A DNA stretch of 39,408 bases from CAZHEV01 sp964531335 [NCBI: uncultured bacterium] (lineage in GTDB: Bacteria > Eisenbacteria > RBG-16-71-46 > CAZHEV01). Made by a program: the position numbers and the translations under genes. The stretch covers positions 1 to 39,408 of the forward strand of contig CAZHEV010000008.1 of assembly GCA_964531335.1 (NCBI GenBank), read 5' to 3'. Positions 14,725 to 23,707 of the stretch are shown one piece after another; position 1 is the stretch's first letter, and every line of letters starts with the position of its first letter. Under the pieces are notes generated by a model. It worked only from the letters and a program-made list of their open reading frames with translations. It was not told the DNA's origin and searched no databases.

Positions 14725-16176
14725 GTGTTCGCCCAGAGAGGTGGTAGAGCGCTCATGGCTTTGTTGCTGATGGCTGGAATGGGCGGCTGTGCGAAGGAGG
14801 AGCCCACTGTGTTCGGCCCGGTCGTCGCCGGGCAGTTCTACACGGACGATCCGCAGGCCCTGGCGGCTCAGATCCACGAGTATCTGGAGATTGCCGAGCC
14901 GGTCGAGCCTGGATCGGAGGTCCTGGGCTACATAGTGCCCCACGCGGGCTATGTCTACTCCGGTCCCGTAGCCGCGTACTCGTACGATCTGCTCCAGGGG
15001 AAGAAGATCAAGTTCGCCGTCGTTATGGCGCCGTCGCACTACGTGCACTCCGAAAAGGTGGGCGTTCTCGACGCGGACAGGTACAGGACGCCACTGGGAG
15101 AGATCCCCATAGCGACGGACAAGATAGAGGAGCTGAAAAAACATGATGAGAGCCTCTTTGTAGAGGACCGTTCAATGTTCGCCCGGGAGCACTCGCTCGA
15201 GGTTCAGCTCCCCTTTCTGCAAGAGACCCTTGAGAAATGTCGCATCGTCCCCTTGGTCATAGGCGCTCCCAGCCGGCCGGTTGCCGCCAGGCTCGCCAGG
15301 GCCCTCGATCGCGCGCTGGGGGACGAAGACGTGATCTATCTGGCAAGCTCCGACATGTCTCATCATTTCCCCTACGACGTGGCGGTGGAGATGGATCGCC
15401 GGGCGCTGCAGAAGATCACCTGCATGGACATAGCCGGCCTCCTGGAGGACACGGCCAGGGAGCGCAGCCAGCTCTGTGGGCTCGGCCCGGTGATGACCCT
15501 GATGGAGCTGGCGGCGATGAAAGGCTATTCCAGCGCAACGGAGCTCAAGTACGCGAACTCCGGCGACACCGCCGGGCCCAAATCGAGCGTGGTCGGCTAT
15601 TGCTCGGTGGCTTTCTCGAAGTCAGGCTCACTGGGACAGGCCGATAAAGACGAGCTGGTCGGGCTTGCCAGAAAGAGCATAGAGAAGTGGATGGACGAGG
15701 GCTCGCTGCCCGACTACAAGCCCGAGAGCGAGGCGTTGCGGAGCGCGGGCGCCGCCTTCGTGACCTTGAAAGACCGGGGAAGGCTGCGCGGCTGCATCGG
15801 CCACATCGTCGCCAGGATGCCACTGTACAGGTCGGTGCAGGAGATGGCAGTGGCGGCGGCCTTTCAAGACCCCCGTTTTCCTCCCGTGAGACGCGAGGAG
15901 CTTCCCGGGCTAACGATCGAGGTTTCGGTGATGTCTCCGGTCCGGACCGTATGCGATCCCTCGGAGATCGAGGTCGGGCGCGACGGGCTCATCGTGAGCG
16001 ACAGGGGGCGCTCGGGGCTTCTGCTTCCGCAGGTGCCCGTGGAGCAAGGATGGGGTCGGGACGAGTTCCTTGCGCAGACCTGCCTGAAGGCGAACCTTCC
16101 CCGGGACGCGTGGAGAAAGGGCGCGGGCATCTACGCCTTCAGGGCGGATGTCTTCGGAGAGAAAGAGGGCCGGTAG
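14725..16176 (+). CDS. MEMO-AMMECR1 fusion protein, predicted lipoprotein
   Basis: A GTG at 14725, six bases after AAGGAGGG (14711-14718), gives 483 residues. The first 21 residues form a lipoprotein signal peptide with Cys22 after M-G-G. Residues about 30-300 are a MEMO domain: PHAGY (His73), APSHYVH (His105), REHSLEVQLPF, SSDMSHH (208-214) and Cys251. His73, His105 and Cys251 correspond to the human MEMO1 metal ligands His49, His81 and Cys244; the first two have identical spacing. Residues about 305-480 are an AMMECR1 domain with the hallmark LRGCIG at 354-359. The fusion of these two partners is known in the AmmeMemoRadiSam group, but the lipobox predicts that this copy lies outside the cytoplasmic membrane. 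The biochemical role is unsettled. Confidence 0.9.
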   Translation: MFAQRGGRALMALLLMAGMGGCAKEEPTVFGPVVAGQFYTDDPQALAAQIHEYLEIAEPVEPGSEVLGYIVPHAGYVYSGPVAAYSYDLLQGKKIKFAVVMAPSHYVHSEKVGVLDADRYRTPLGEIPIATDKIEELKKHDESLFVEDRSMFAREHSLEVQLPFLQETLEKCRIVPLVIGAPSRPVAARLARALDRALGDEDVIYLASSDMSHHFPYDVAVEMDRRALQKITCMDIAGLLEDTARERSQLCGLGPVMTLMELAAMKGYSSATELKYANSGDTAGPKSSVVGYCSVAFSKSGSLGQADKDELVGLARKSIEKWMDEGSLPDYKPESEALRSAGAAFVTLKDRGRLRGCIGHIVARMPLYRSVQEMAVAAAFQDPRFPPVRREELPGLTIEVSVMSPVRTVCDPSEIEVGRDGLIVSDRGRSGLLLPQVPVEQGWGRDEFLAQTCLKANLPRDAWRKGAGIYAFRADVFGEKEGR

Positions 16177-16190
16177 CGGGCAAAAGAGCG

Positions 16191-16213
16191 CCCAGGCGGC
16201 CGAGGCCGCCGGG
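16191..16213. terminator. GC hairpin between convergent genes
   Basis: CCC-A-GGCGGC, loop CGAG, then GCCGCC-GGG forms a stem of about nine pairs fifteen bases past the MEMO-AMMECR1 stop. There is no T-run after it on either strand, so termination activity is uncertain. It sits in the 109-base gap between the plus-strand run and the minus-strand GT-C gene. Confidence 0.35.
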
Positions 16214-16285
16214 CCCGTCCGCCCTGAGCCCGCTCACCGGTCATCGCCGGCCCATACCGGCGGAGCCGGCCGGCGCCGCGGGTCC

Positions 16286-18124
16286 CTAAAGCCCGTATCT
16301 TTCGAGCGAGCTGTTGAGCAGCTTCCATTCGGAGGAAGGCTTCCATTCCCTGTAATCCTTCCCATCGTAACAGATCAAGGAAAGAGAGGGATCGTCCAGC
16401 GGCACCTTGAACTCGAACCTCACCTCCTGGACATCCTTGCGATCGGGGGTCGTATCGAGAACGGTCGCCGTGAAGAGCTCTCCCTCCCGAACGTAGCCCA
16501 CCTCCAGCTCCGGCGTGACGCGAAGCACCCGCGCGAACATGTTGCTGAGCCAGCCCACGTCGTCCGTTCTCAACAGCAGCGTGTCCTCCGACTCTCGCTT
16601 GGCCCAAACCTTGCCGCTGAAGCTGGACAGCAGGTGCACGTCGATGTAGTGGCTGTTGTGAAAGCGATATATGTCTTTCAGGTAAAAGCTGTTGAACGAC
16701 GAATTCGTATTGAGATACACAATATGCTCGCAACTGTCGTCGTCTATCTCGGGCATGGTCTCCAGAACCGTCCTCTCCGGCAACTCCAGCCCTTCCTTCC
16801 ACATCGAAGGATAGACGAAGAGCAGAACAACCGGGGCGATCACCACCGCGACCACCAGGTACCAGCTCCAGAACCTGCCCAGGACCCGCACGCCGGGGGG
16901 CGCGTCCGGGGCGAGCCTGCGCTTAAGGGCCGGAAGCTGAACCAGAAGCCAGGCCACGAAGAACATTCCGTAGGCGCTTGGAAGGTAGAGCAGCCGCTCG
17001 CCCGGGTCGGTGGCCAGGCCGGGGAGAAGGCCCACCACGAAAGCCACGAGTGAGAACCAAACGGCCCTTTCACGGCGGTAGGGAAGCAGCGCCCAGAGAA
17101 GGGCGAGCGTCAGGACCACCCCTCCGCCTACGACGAACGGCATGGTGCCCGGCACAAAGGTGACGACCGAGGGAAGAAGCTGCGTCAGCAATCCCGAGAA
17201 CATCACCGGGAGGTTCTTCAGCATCATGCCGAGGTAGCCGACCGGATCCCCGAGAGGGTCCTCGTACATGAGATTGCGCATAGGCGGGACCATGAGGCGA
17301 TAGAAAGTCAAGTAAGCGAGGAAGACCGCCGAGGGGACGCCCCATGCCCACCATCTTCCGAAGAACAGCCTGAGCCTCTCTCTCATGGACGGCCTGAGGG
17401 CCCCCTTGCCCACTCCCCCGGCGTAGATGAGCTCGAATGCCGCCACCAGGACGGGATAGACCACCGCGGACTCCTTCGAAGCCATGGCCAGAAGGGCGAA
17501 GACAAGGCTCAGACCGAACTGCCGGCGCTTTCCGCTCTCCCTGCTTGAGACGTGGCACAGAAGGGCAAGGCTGAGAAAGAGCACGCACATCAGATCGGTG
17601 ATCGTGGCTATCCAACCGACGGTCATGCCGTGGTCTTCGCATATCAGAAACAGGAGCGCGGCTATCAGGGCGACTCCGTTTCGCCTGGATAGACGCCGCA
17701 GCAGCAAGAACGCTATGAACGCGGAAAGCCCGTGTATCAGAATGGAGAAGACGTGATAGTAGGCGGCGCTTCGACCGAAGGCTTCGTGAAGAGCCATCAG
17801 AGTCCAGCTCGGGACAGGGCGCAGGAAGGCGGCCTGCACCCCCGGCTCCACCCACCACAGCGCGGAGAAGGTCGGATAAGAGCCTATGTCACCGTACCAC
17901 AGGCCCCACGCGGGATCCGTCGGGGCGGCGCCCTCCATCATGCTTACGAAGATGAAGTCGTCGCCGGCGAAGCCCATGTGGATGTAAGGCGAGTACGCTG
18001 CAAGAGCCAACGCCAAGAACAGCAGGCATACGGCCCACATCGGAATCACGCGGCCGAAGGCGCGGATCGACGGGATCCCCCGGCCCGCACAGGAATGGCT
18101 TTGATTCGGTTCGCTCACTAGCAT
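16286..18124 (-). CDS. Polytopic GT-C-like membrane glycosyltransferase, putative
   Basis: A 612-residue integral membrane protein. An N-terminal membrane segment at about 29-47 is followed by 'GFAGDDFIFV' with Asp55-Asp56, the acidic motif in the first outside loop of GT-C glycosyltransferases. Next come 'FLRPVPSWTLMAL', a run of membrane segments to about residue 430, and a soluble C-terminal domain of about 175 residues. GT-C enzymes move sugars from polyprenyl-phosphate donors to proteins, lipids or glycans on the outer face of the membrane. The exact family and substrate cannot be read from the sequence. It begins 31 bases after the acylphosphatase gene. The ribosome site at the ATG is weak. 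Confidence 0.65.
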   Translation of the reverse strand: MLVSEPNQSHSCAGRGIPSIRAFGRVIPMWAVCLLFLALALAAYSPYIHMGFAGDDFIFVSMMEGAAPTDPAWGLWYGDIGSYPTFSALWWVEPGVQAAFLRPVPSWTLMALHEAFGRSAAYYHVFSILIHGLSAFIAFLLLRRLSRRNGVALIAALLFLICEDHGMTVGWIATITDLMCVLFLSLALLCHVSSRESGKRRQFGLSLVFALLAMASKESAVVYPVLVAAFELIYAGGVGKGALRPSMRERLRLFFGRWWAWGVPSAVFLAYLTFYRLMVPPMRNLMYEDPLGDPVGYLGMMLKNLPVMFSGLLTQLLPSVVTFVPGTMPFVVGGGVVLTLALLWALLPYRRERAVWFSLVAFVVGLLPGLATDPGERLLYLPSAYGMFFVAWLLVQLPALKRRLAPDAPPGVRVLGRFWSWYLVVAVVIAPVVLLFVYPSMWKEGLELPERTVLETMPEIDDDSCEHIVYLNTNSSFNSFYLKDIYRFHNSHYIDVHLLSSFSGKVWAKRESEDTLLLRTDDVGWLSNMFARVLRVTPELEVGYVREGELFTATVLDTTPDRKDVQEVRFEFKVPLDDPSLSLICYDGKDYREWKPSSEWKLLNSSLERYGL

Positions 18125-18155
18125 AAGTACCCGTCAACACTTACCAGGAACCATA

Positions 18156-18428
18156 TCAATAGGCGACGCGGAAGCCGCCGAACTCCTGCGTGCTCTTGAA
18201 CTCCTCGGTCTCGACCTTCTTCACCCGCGCTCCGGGCGGCCCGCTCGAGGCCCATTCCATCAGGGCTTCCACCCGCTCGTCGTCTCCCACCGCCACAATC
18301 TCGACCGTGCCGTCGGGGAGGTTCTTGACGTAGCCGCGCACGTCGAGCCCCTCGGCCTTCTCCTGGGTCGCGGCCCTGAAAAACACCCCCTGGACCTTTC
18401 CCGAGACTATCGCTCTCACAGATTTCAT
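18156..18428 (-). CDS. acyP: Acylphosphatase
   Basis: A 90-residue protein of standard family length that hydrolyses carboxyl-phosphate bonds in small acyl phosphates. The signature G-K-V-Q-G-V-F-F-R at 10-18 gives the phosphate-binding Arg18, and 'GYVKNLPDGTVE' at 32-43 gives the catalytic Asn36. It is cytoplasmic. A candidate promoter lies at 18491-18519. The GT-C gene follows closely, but no functional link is evident. Confidence 0.95.
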   Translation of the reverse strand: MKSVRAIVSGKVQGVFFRAATQEKAEGLDVRGYVKNLPDGTVEIVAVGDDERVEALMEWASSGPPGARVKKVETEEFKSTQEFGGFRVAY

Positions 18429-18490
18429 GCTCCATTTCCCGGGCTCCTAAGGGGCCCTCCTGAAGACGTACGTCCGGTCCATCGCCGGGC

Positions 18491-18519
18491 AATGTATAGC
18501 ATTATGAGTCGGATCGCAA
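18491..18519 (-). promoter_or_regulatory. Candidate promoter for acyP
   Basis: On the minus strand TTGCGA (18514-18519), 17 bases, TACATT (18491-18496), each four of six to consensus. A TATACA and a CATAAT overlap the same AT-rich patch, so the exact -10 is ambiguous. The gap 18429-18640 shows nothing else. Confidence 0.4.
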
Positions 18520-18640
18520 GCGGAACTTGAAGGCCGTCCGAAGGCCGCCCGTCCGGTGTCGGCGGTCACGGGAGTCCATCCTTTGCCAGCGCGAAGGCGA
18601 TCCTCCATGGACCGCCTTCGGCCTCCCCCCGACCGAAGCC

Positions 18641-19948
18641 TCACTCGGCGCTCGCCGGCGCCGCCCCGTCTCCGCTCAGTATCTTCTCGAGCACAGGGTC
18701 CCTGCAAGAGCGAAGGTCTTCGAAAGAGGTCCTTATCACGACGTCCGGGACGAACGAGGGCGTGTCTTCGCCGGAACGATTGAAATATTTCGTAGAGTAT
18801 GTGATGAAGAGCCTGGAATTGGGCAGCGGGAAGAACTTCACCTCCCCGTAGTGATTCGGCTTGCCGCCGGTGGGCTCTCCATAGAACGTCGCGGCGGTCT
18901 CGTTCTTGAATTCGAGGGCGTTCAAGATCGCCGAAGAATAAGTCTCGCGCCCTACTATCACGAACAAGCGCCCCCTCGTGTTTATGCTCTTTCTCCGCTT
19001 TATTCCGTCGATGATCGGCCTGGCCACCATGGAATTCCCGCCTCCGTTCATCCTCATGTCGAAAACGAGCCTGTCCGCCTTTCCCTCGTCGACGAGCGCC
19101 AGAGCCTCCTCCACGAACTCCGCAAAAGGTCTTTCACTCGTTTCGGCGCACTGCCTGTAGTGCACGTAGAGAGTCCTCGAGCCATTAGGGATCGAATACC
19201 AGTAGTAGGAATCAGGACTCCTCAGGTACAAGGGAGGCTCGCATTCCAGGCCGTCCCGTACAGAGACCCACTTGAACGGCGAGAGCGCGGACTCGGCTCG
19301 CACCTTGACCTCGCCGGAAGACTCCGCGTGAAAGGCCACGCTGTCCGGCGATTCCGCTATGCCCAGCGCGGCCAGCACCTCGGGAATCGCTATGTAGTCG
19401 GGCATCCTGTTCAGGAGCTGGGGGGTGTTCTCGTGTGGAATCACCTCCTTGACCGCCTCGGAGAGCTCACCGACGGGCGTCCTTCCCACCCTGGTCAGTC
19501 GCCTCCCGAGAAGGGCCTCGTACTCGGAAACGGTGGAGATCACCCACAGCCCGTCGCTGAACCACTCCGTGACTACCGGCAGCTTACGAAACAGCCCCGA
19601 GTACTGCGCGCTCAACATCGTGTGGGAATCCCCCACCGACGCGACTATCTTCATCAGTGAGACGACCCTCTCATAGGGCTCAAGCCCGGGGATGTCCGAC
19701 CGGAGCCGGTCCACCGCCTCGTGGAACTCCTCCGGGGTAAGCTCGAAGAAGAGGTTCTTGTGGCGCTCCGGCAGCTCCTTCTCGAAGACGGCAAGGTCGG
19801 CGATCCAGAGGCTGTCATCCTCCGCCGCGCTCGAAACCGCGCCGGACACGGCACCAACGCCGGCCCCCGGGAGAGACATTAGACCGGCGCACAACACGGC
19901 GCAGGCCCCGAACTTCAGCATGTTGACAGCCATGTCCATAGTCCCCAT
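18641..19948 (-). CDS. Exported S41-family peptidase without PDZ domain
   Basis: The ATG at 19948 (GGGGCGGGG upstream; other ATGs three and five codons later) gives 435 residues; the longer frame to 20251 enters pfkA and is rejected. A signal peptide covers about 1-35. Residues 50-130 are helical with 'GDSHT' at 106-110, typical of S41 N-domains. The C-terminal half has 'VFDMRMNGGGNS', then 'GRETYSSAI' with the probable nucleophile at Ser338 or Ser339, and 'GEPTGGKPNHYGE'. No PDZ domain is visible, unlike the CtpA-type protein at 10369. A secreted or periplasmic peptidase is likely; some members of this family are inactive, so activity is not assured. Confidence 0.8.
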   Translation of the reverse strand: MGTMDMAVNMLKFGACAVLCAGLMSLPGAGVGAVSGAVSSAAEDDSLWIADLAVFEKELPERHKNLFFELTPEEFHEAVDRLRSDIPGLEPYERVVSLMKIVASVGDSHTMLSAQYSGLFRKLPVVTEWFSDGLWVISTVSEYEALLGRRLTRVGRTPVGELSEAVKEVIPHENTPQLLNRMPDYIAIPEVLAALGIAESPDSVAFHAESSGEVKVRAESALSPFKWVSVRDGLECEPPLYLRSPDSYYWYSIPNGSRTLYVHYRQCAETSERPFAEFVEEALALVDEGKADRLVFDMRMNGGGNSMVARPIIDGIKRRKSINTRGRLFVIVGRETYSSAILNALEFKNETAATFYGEPTGGKPNHYGEVKFFPLPNSRLFITYSTKYFNRSGEDTPSFVPDVVIRTSFEDLRSCRDPVLEKILSGDGAAPASAE

Positions 19949-20117
19949 AGTTCCCCGCCCCCATTGTCGCCGCGCCGGCCGACCGAGCGCCTGCAGGGAC
20001 GCCATCACAGCGCCGATAGAGCGGGGCCGCCGACTGCGCGGAGCTATCCGAGACAGTGTAAAGGGACCGGGGTGGGCGGGCACCGCCCGCGTTAACAAGG
20101 GGCGGCCGATAGTATGA

Positions 20118-21257
20118 CTAGGGCCGGCTGCTCTTTCCGTCGCCGAAAGCCGTCCCCACCTGGCGCGCTGAGTGGACCCAGGGATGGTCGCACGGTACGA
20201 GCTTCTTCTTGCCGGCAACCTCTTCCAGCGGCACAGGCTCCATCCCCTCACCCTTGGCGGCGACCATTACGCCGGAGTCTCCCCTGTCGAGAAGCTCGGC
20301 GCAGGCGGTGCCCAGCCGCGTGGCGAGTATCCGGTCGGCGGCCGAGGGCGTGCCTCCTCTCTGGAGGTGTCCGAGGATGGTCAAGCGCGATTCCAGCCCG
20401 GTCAGCTCTCCCAACTGGCGGGTCAGCTCCACAGTGTGATTGACATGCTTCTCGTAGAAGCCCCTGAGCTGGGCCGAGGCCTCTTTCTTTTCCTCCTTCG
20501 TCTGAGCCGCCTCCTTGGCCGCCACGAGCCGCTTGACCGTGCTTTCCTGATCCTGCGATCTCGCGCCCTCGGCCACCGCTATGATGCTGAAGTTCTTTCC
20601 AGCCCGAGAGCGGCGCAGTATGGCCTCGGTCACGGCCTCCAAGCTGTACGGTATCTCGGGTATCAAAATCACGTCGGCCCCGCTGGCCAATCCCGCCCCC
20701 AGCGCAAGCCAGCCCGCCCTGTGCCCCATCACCTCTACGACTATGATGCGGCTGTGACTCATGGCCGTAGAGTGAAGGCGGTCGATGGCCTCGGTGGCTA
20801 TCTGTAGCGCGGTGTCGAAGCCGAAGGATATGTCGGTACCCACCACGTCATTGTCAATCGTCTTGGGCAAAGTGACCACTTTGAGCCCCGCCTCTTTGAG
20901 CTTCAGGGCGTTCTTCTGCGTCCCGCCGCCTCCTATACAGACCAAGGCGTCCAGTCGATGCCGGTCGTATGTCTCCACAACGGCGTCGATCATGTTCATG
21001 ACCTTGCCGCCGATAGGCATCCTGTGTGGCTTGTCCCTGCTCGTCCCCAGTATCGTCCCCCCGTGGGTGAGTATCCCCGAAAGGACCTGATTGCTTAGCT
21101 CCTCGGTTCGGTCCTGCACGAGCCCCCTGAACCCGTCCCTGAAACCGACAATGTCCATGTCGAAGGTCTCGAGCCCAGCCTTGCCCACTCCACGCAGGGC
21201 GGCGTTCAGTCCGGGGGTATCGCCTCCGCTTGTCAGCACTCCTATCTGAAGGCCCAT
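20118..21257 (-). CDS. pfkA: 6-phosphofructokinase (variant active site)
   Basis: This enzyme phosphorylates fructose 6-phosphate at C1 in glycolysis. It has 379 residues, longer than the 320 of E. coli PfkA. Seen: the nucleotide loop GGDTPG (11-16), PKTIDND (131-137) with catalytic Asp135, '[20 protein letters not shown]', '[14 protein letters not shown]' and 'IPEIPYS'. The metal/phosphate loop reads GGGG at 109-112 instead of GGDG. The residue that usually separates ATP (Gly) from PPi (Asp) users is Gly here, while the Gly of PGTIDND is Lys as in PPi-type and mixed enzymes. ATP use is more likely, but the donor is not certain. The fbp gene, which encodes the opposing step, lies 94 bases upstream on the same strand. 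Confidence 0.9.
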   Translation of the reverse strand: MGLQIGVLTSGGDTPGLNAALRGVGKAGLETFDMDIVGFRDGFRGLVQDRTEELSNQVLSGILTHGGTILGTSRDKPHRMPIGGKVMNMIDAVVETYDRHRLDALVCIGGGGTQKNALKLKEAGLKVVTLPKTIDNDVVGTDISFGFDTALQIATEAIDRLHSTAMSHSRIIVVEVMGHRAGWLALGAGLASGADVILIPEIPYSLEAVTEAILRRSRAGKNFSIIAVAEGARSQDQESTVKRLVAAKEAAQTKEEKKEASAQLRGFYEKHVNHTVELTRQLGELTGLESRLTILGHLQRGGTPSAADRILATRLGTACAELLDRGDSGVMVAAKGEGMEPVPLEEVAGKKKLVPCDHPWVHSARQVGTAFGDGKSSRP

Positions 21258-21351
21258 CTCAACCTCTCAACGACTTGGCTACGATCCCGCAATCTCCGCG
21301 CTCACGAGTTCAGCGAGCCGCCCATCGCAGGGCGACGACCCGATCCCGGGC

Positions 21352-22371
21352 CTATGATTCGTCATAGCGGCGAATGAGCTCCTCGGCCTTCTTCACCAGC
21401 GCCCGGTCGCCTATGAACAGCGGAACGCGTTGATGGACCGACTCCGGAACGATATCGAGCATGGGCTGGGTTCCGTCGGAGCCGTAGCCCCCCGCGTGCT
21501 CCGCGATGAAGGCGAGCGGCTGTCCCTCGAACATCAACCGGAGCTTGCCGGCGGGCTTTTCGGGGTCCTTCGTGTCCGCGGGGTAATAGAACACGCCCCC
21601 GTCCAGCAGGTTGCGGTGAAAGTCCGCGACAAGCGATCCGATGTAGCGAGACGAGAGACCCTTCGAGGGCTCCTCGGGATCCAGGCCCTGGAGCCACTTG
21701 GTGTATCTCTTAACCCCTTCGCTCCAGTACTTCTCGTATCCCTGATTGACGCTGTAGTACTTTGGTTTCTTGGGGTACTTGATGTTGGGATGCGACAGCA
21801 GGAACTCTCCCAGCCCCGGGTCGAGGGTGAAACCGTGTACCCCGTCCCCGGTCGAGTACACCAGCATGGTGCTGGGTCCGTATATCACGTAGCCGGCGGC
21901 CTCCAGCTTGGTGCCGGCCTGGAGGATGTCTTCCATCTGTCCGGCGCCCTCCTCGGTAATACGACGGAAAATGCCGAAGATGGTGCCGATGCTCACGTTC
22001 ACGTCTATGTTCGATGAACCATCCAATGGATCGAATACCATCACGTACTTCCCGCATTCGTACTTGTCCGGTATCGGTATGATCCCGTCGTCCTCCTCAG
22101 AGGCCATGACGGCCAGCCTGCCGGTGAAGCTGTTCATGCGGATCATCACCTCGTCGGCGAACACGTCCAGTTTCATCTGGTCTTCGCCCTGGACGTTTAT
22201 CCGGCCCGCCCGGCCCAGGATCTCGGTGAGGCCCGCCCTCGTTGTCTCCCGCGCGATGATCTTTGCCGCCAGGGCCACATCGTAAAGCAGGTTCGAGAAG
22301 ACCCCGGTCGCCCCGGGATGTTCCCGCTCCTGGTCGATGATGTGTCTCTCGATTGTGACGACCGGTTCCAT
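21352..22371 (-). CDS. fbp: Fructose-1,6-bisphosphatase class I
   Basis: Hydrolyses fructose 1,6-bisphosphate to fructose 6-phosphate in gluconeogenesis. The ATG at 22371 has GGAGG nine bases upstream and gives 339 residues, the normal class I length; a GTG two codons earlier is less well placed. Seen: '[12 protein letters not shown]' (62-73), 'ASEEDD' (90-95) and the metal- and phosphate-binding [10 protein letters not shown] at 114-123. The C-terminal '[22 protein letters not shown]' region is also typical. It is followed by pfkA, so enzymes for opposite directions of the same step are probably on one transcript. Confidence 0.95.
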   Translation of the reverse strand: MEPVVTIERHIIDQEREHPGATGVFSNLLYDVALAAKIIARETTRAGLTEILGRAGRINVQGEDQMKLDVFADEVMIRMNSFTGRLAVMASEEDDGIIPIPDKYECGKYVMVFDPLDGSSNIDVNVSIGTIFGIFRRITEEGAGQMEDILQAGTKLEAAGYVIYGPSTMLVYSTGDGVHGFTLDPGLGEFLLSHPNIKYPKKPKYYSVNQGYEKYWSEGVKRYTKWLQGLDPEEPSKGLSSRYIGSLVADFHRNLLDGGVFYYPADTKDPEKPAGKLRLMFEGQPLAFIAEHAGGYGSDGTQPMLDIVPESVHQRVPLFIGDRALVKKAEELIRRYDES

Positions 22372-22415
22372 GAGCACCGCCCTCCCCTTCGTGTGGATAG
22401 ATCTGAAAACGCGGA

Positions 22416-22769
22416 CTAGGGACTCTTTCGTTTAAGCCAAAAATCAAAAGACCGGCCGGGTACGAAGATGTCCAGGCCGGACGAAGCGTAGTCGAGGGGG
22501 TTCGAGACCACGTGCGCCTCGCCCCCGGGTATGTAAGCGGCGTCGCCCTCGCTCAACTCGCATTCGCCGTCGCCGTCGGTGGCCACCCGGAGCCGGCCCC
22601 GGAGAACGACGAGGACCTGCGCGTTCGGGTGCTCATGGCGCGGGGACGCGTGGCCGGGCGGCTTTACGAAATGCTCGATGGACACGTCGCTTTCGTTGCA
22701 AAGGCTGGATCGTTTCCAGTCCTTTTCCGGCTCGTAGCTCTCCGCTTCTTTCGATCTTATGACTTTCAT
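22416..22769 (-). CDS. Cupin-domain protein
   Basis: A 117-residue single-domain cupin. Metal-site residues are seen in both motifs: His45, His47 and Gln51 in '[15 protein letters not shown]', and His86 in '[14 protein letters not shown]'. Gln51 stands where many cupins have Glu. Small cupins of this kind are often metal-binding sensors or isomerases, and no specific reaction can be assigned. It lies 44 bases upstream of fbp on the same strand. Confidence 0.85.
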   Translation of the reverse strand: MKVIRSKEAESYEPEKDWKRSSLCNESDVSIEHFVKPPGHASPRHEHPNAQVLVVLRGRLRVATDGDGECELSEGDAAYIPGGEAHVVSNPLDYASSGLDIFVPGRSFDFWLKRKSP

Positions 22770-22897
22770 TCAGCCACCTCATTCCCCCCGGCGGCCCATG
22801 GCGACCACTGACAAGACAAGGCGGACGGTAGAGGGGCGGACCACGCCCGAACCATGCCGCCGCGAAAATGTTGCAGGTCCCGCGGACGTTCCTTTCA

Positions 22898-23644
22898 TCA
22901 CACCGCTTCTTGCCCGCCCTTGGCGCGAGCGGCGATCCGATCGGCGCGGGATCTCAGGAGCACGAGAAAGCAGGCGGACGAGATCCCGGCGGAGCCGAAT
23001 ATCATACACATTACCATTATCTGGTATCTCGCCGCCACGAGAGGCGACACCCCCGAAAGGACCTGCCCCGTCATCATACCGGGAACCGAGACCAGCCCGA
23101 CGGCCAGAAGGGCGTTGGTGACCGGAATCAACGACGCCAGCATAGCCCTTCTCCTGGCCTCCATGTAAGACGACCCCGAATTGAGCTCGGCATGGAATCG
23201 TTCCGCGGCAAGACTAACCGCGTTCATGGCGCTCGCGAAGATCATTCCACCGAGAGGTATCACGAAGCGGGGCCAGAACCAAGGCTCGAGTCGCAGGACG
23301 CCCTGCGTGATGAGAACGAGCGTTGCGCCGCCTCCGAGCGCTATCGACAACAGCGCCTTCCCGTACAGCGACCTGCGACCGCCGTCGATGGGCCGCAGCG
23401 AGATCCAGCTCGCCGCGGCGAGCATTGCGGCCAGGAGGCCGAGCACCAAAGCGCCGCTTCGCGACTCGAATATGTACATCAGCGCGTAGCCCACAAGCAG
23501 GAGCTGAACCAGCATGCGGAAGACGACATACAGAGTCCCACGGGCGCCCAGGCCCCAGCGATGTAGGATGAACGCAACCGCCAGCGGGGGCAGAAAGGAG
23601 ATCACTAGGTTGACGACGGGTATGGATGTGACGCTACCGTTCAT
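22898..23644 (-). CDS. FetB-family (UPF0014) ABC transporter permease
   Basis: A 248-residue membrane protein with about seven membrane segments. 'IPLGGMIFASAMNAVSLAAERF' and 'SVPGMMTGQVLSG' are the hallmark motifs of the FetB/YbbM family, whose E. coli member works with the ATPase FetA in iron export and oxidative-stress resistance. No FetA-like ATPase is adjacent on either side, so the partner must be encoded elsewhere or the role differs. The gap to the upstream gene (23645-23889) holds only the doubtful small frames described separately. Confidence 0.85.
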   Translation of the reverse strand: MNGSVTSIPVVNLVISFLPPLAVAFILHRWGLGARGTLYVVFRMLVQLLLVGYALMYIFESRSGALVLGLLAAMLAAASWISLRPIDGGRRSLYGKALLSIALGGGATLVLITQGVLRLEPWFWPRFVIPLGGMIFASAMNAVSLAAERFHAELNSGSSYMEARRRAMLASLIPVTNALLAVGLVSVPGMMTGQVLSGVSPLVAARYQIMVMCMIFGSAGISSACFLVLLRSRADRIAARAKGGQEAV

Positions 23645-23707
23645 CGCCTTAGCAACGTTCCCGGCGGCTGCTCCACAAGTATGCGCATGGACTCACTCGC
23701 TTCCGAA

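Noticed and set aside
19949-20251. Extension of the S41 peptidase into pfkA
   Set aside because: The extra residues are basic and unlike a signal peptide, and they overlap the pfkA 3' end; a signal peptide begins near 19948.
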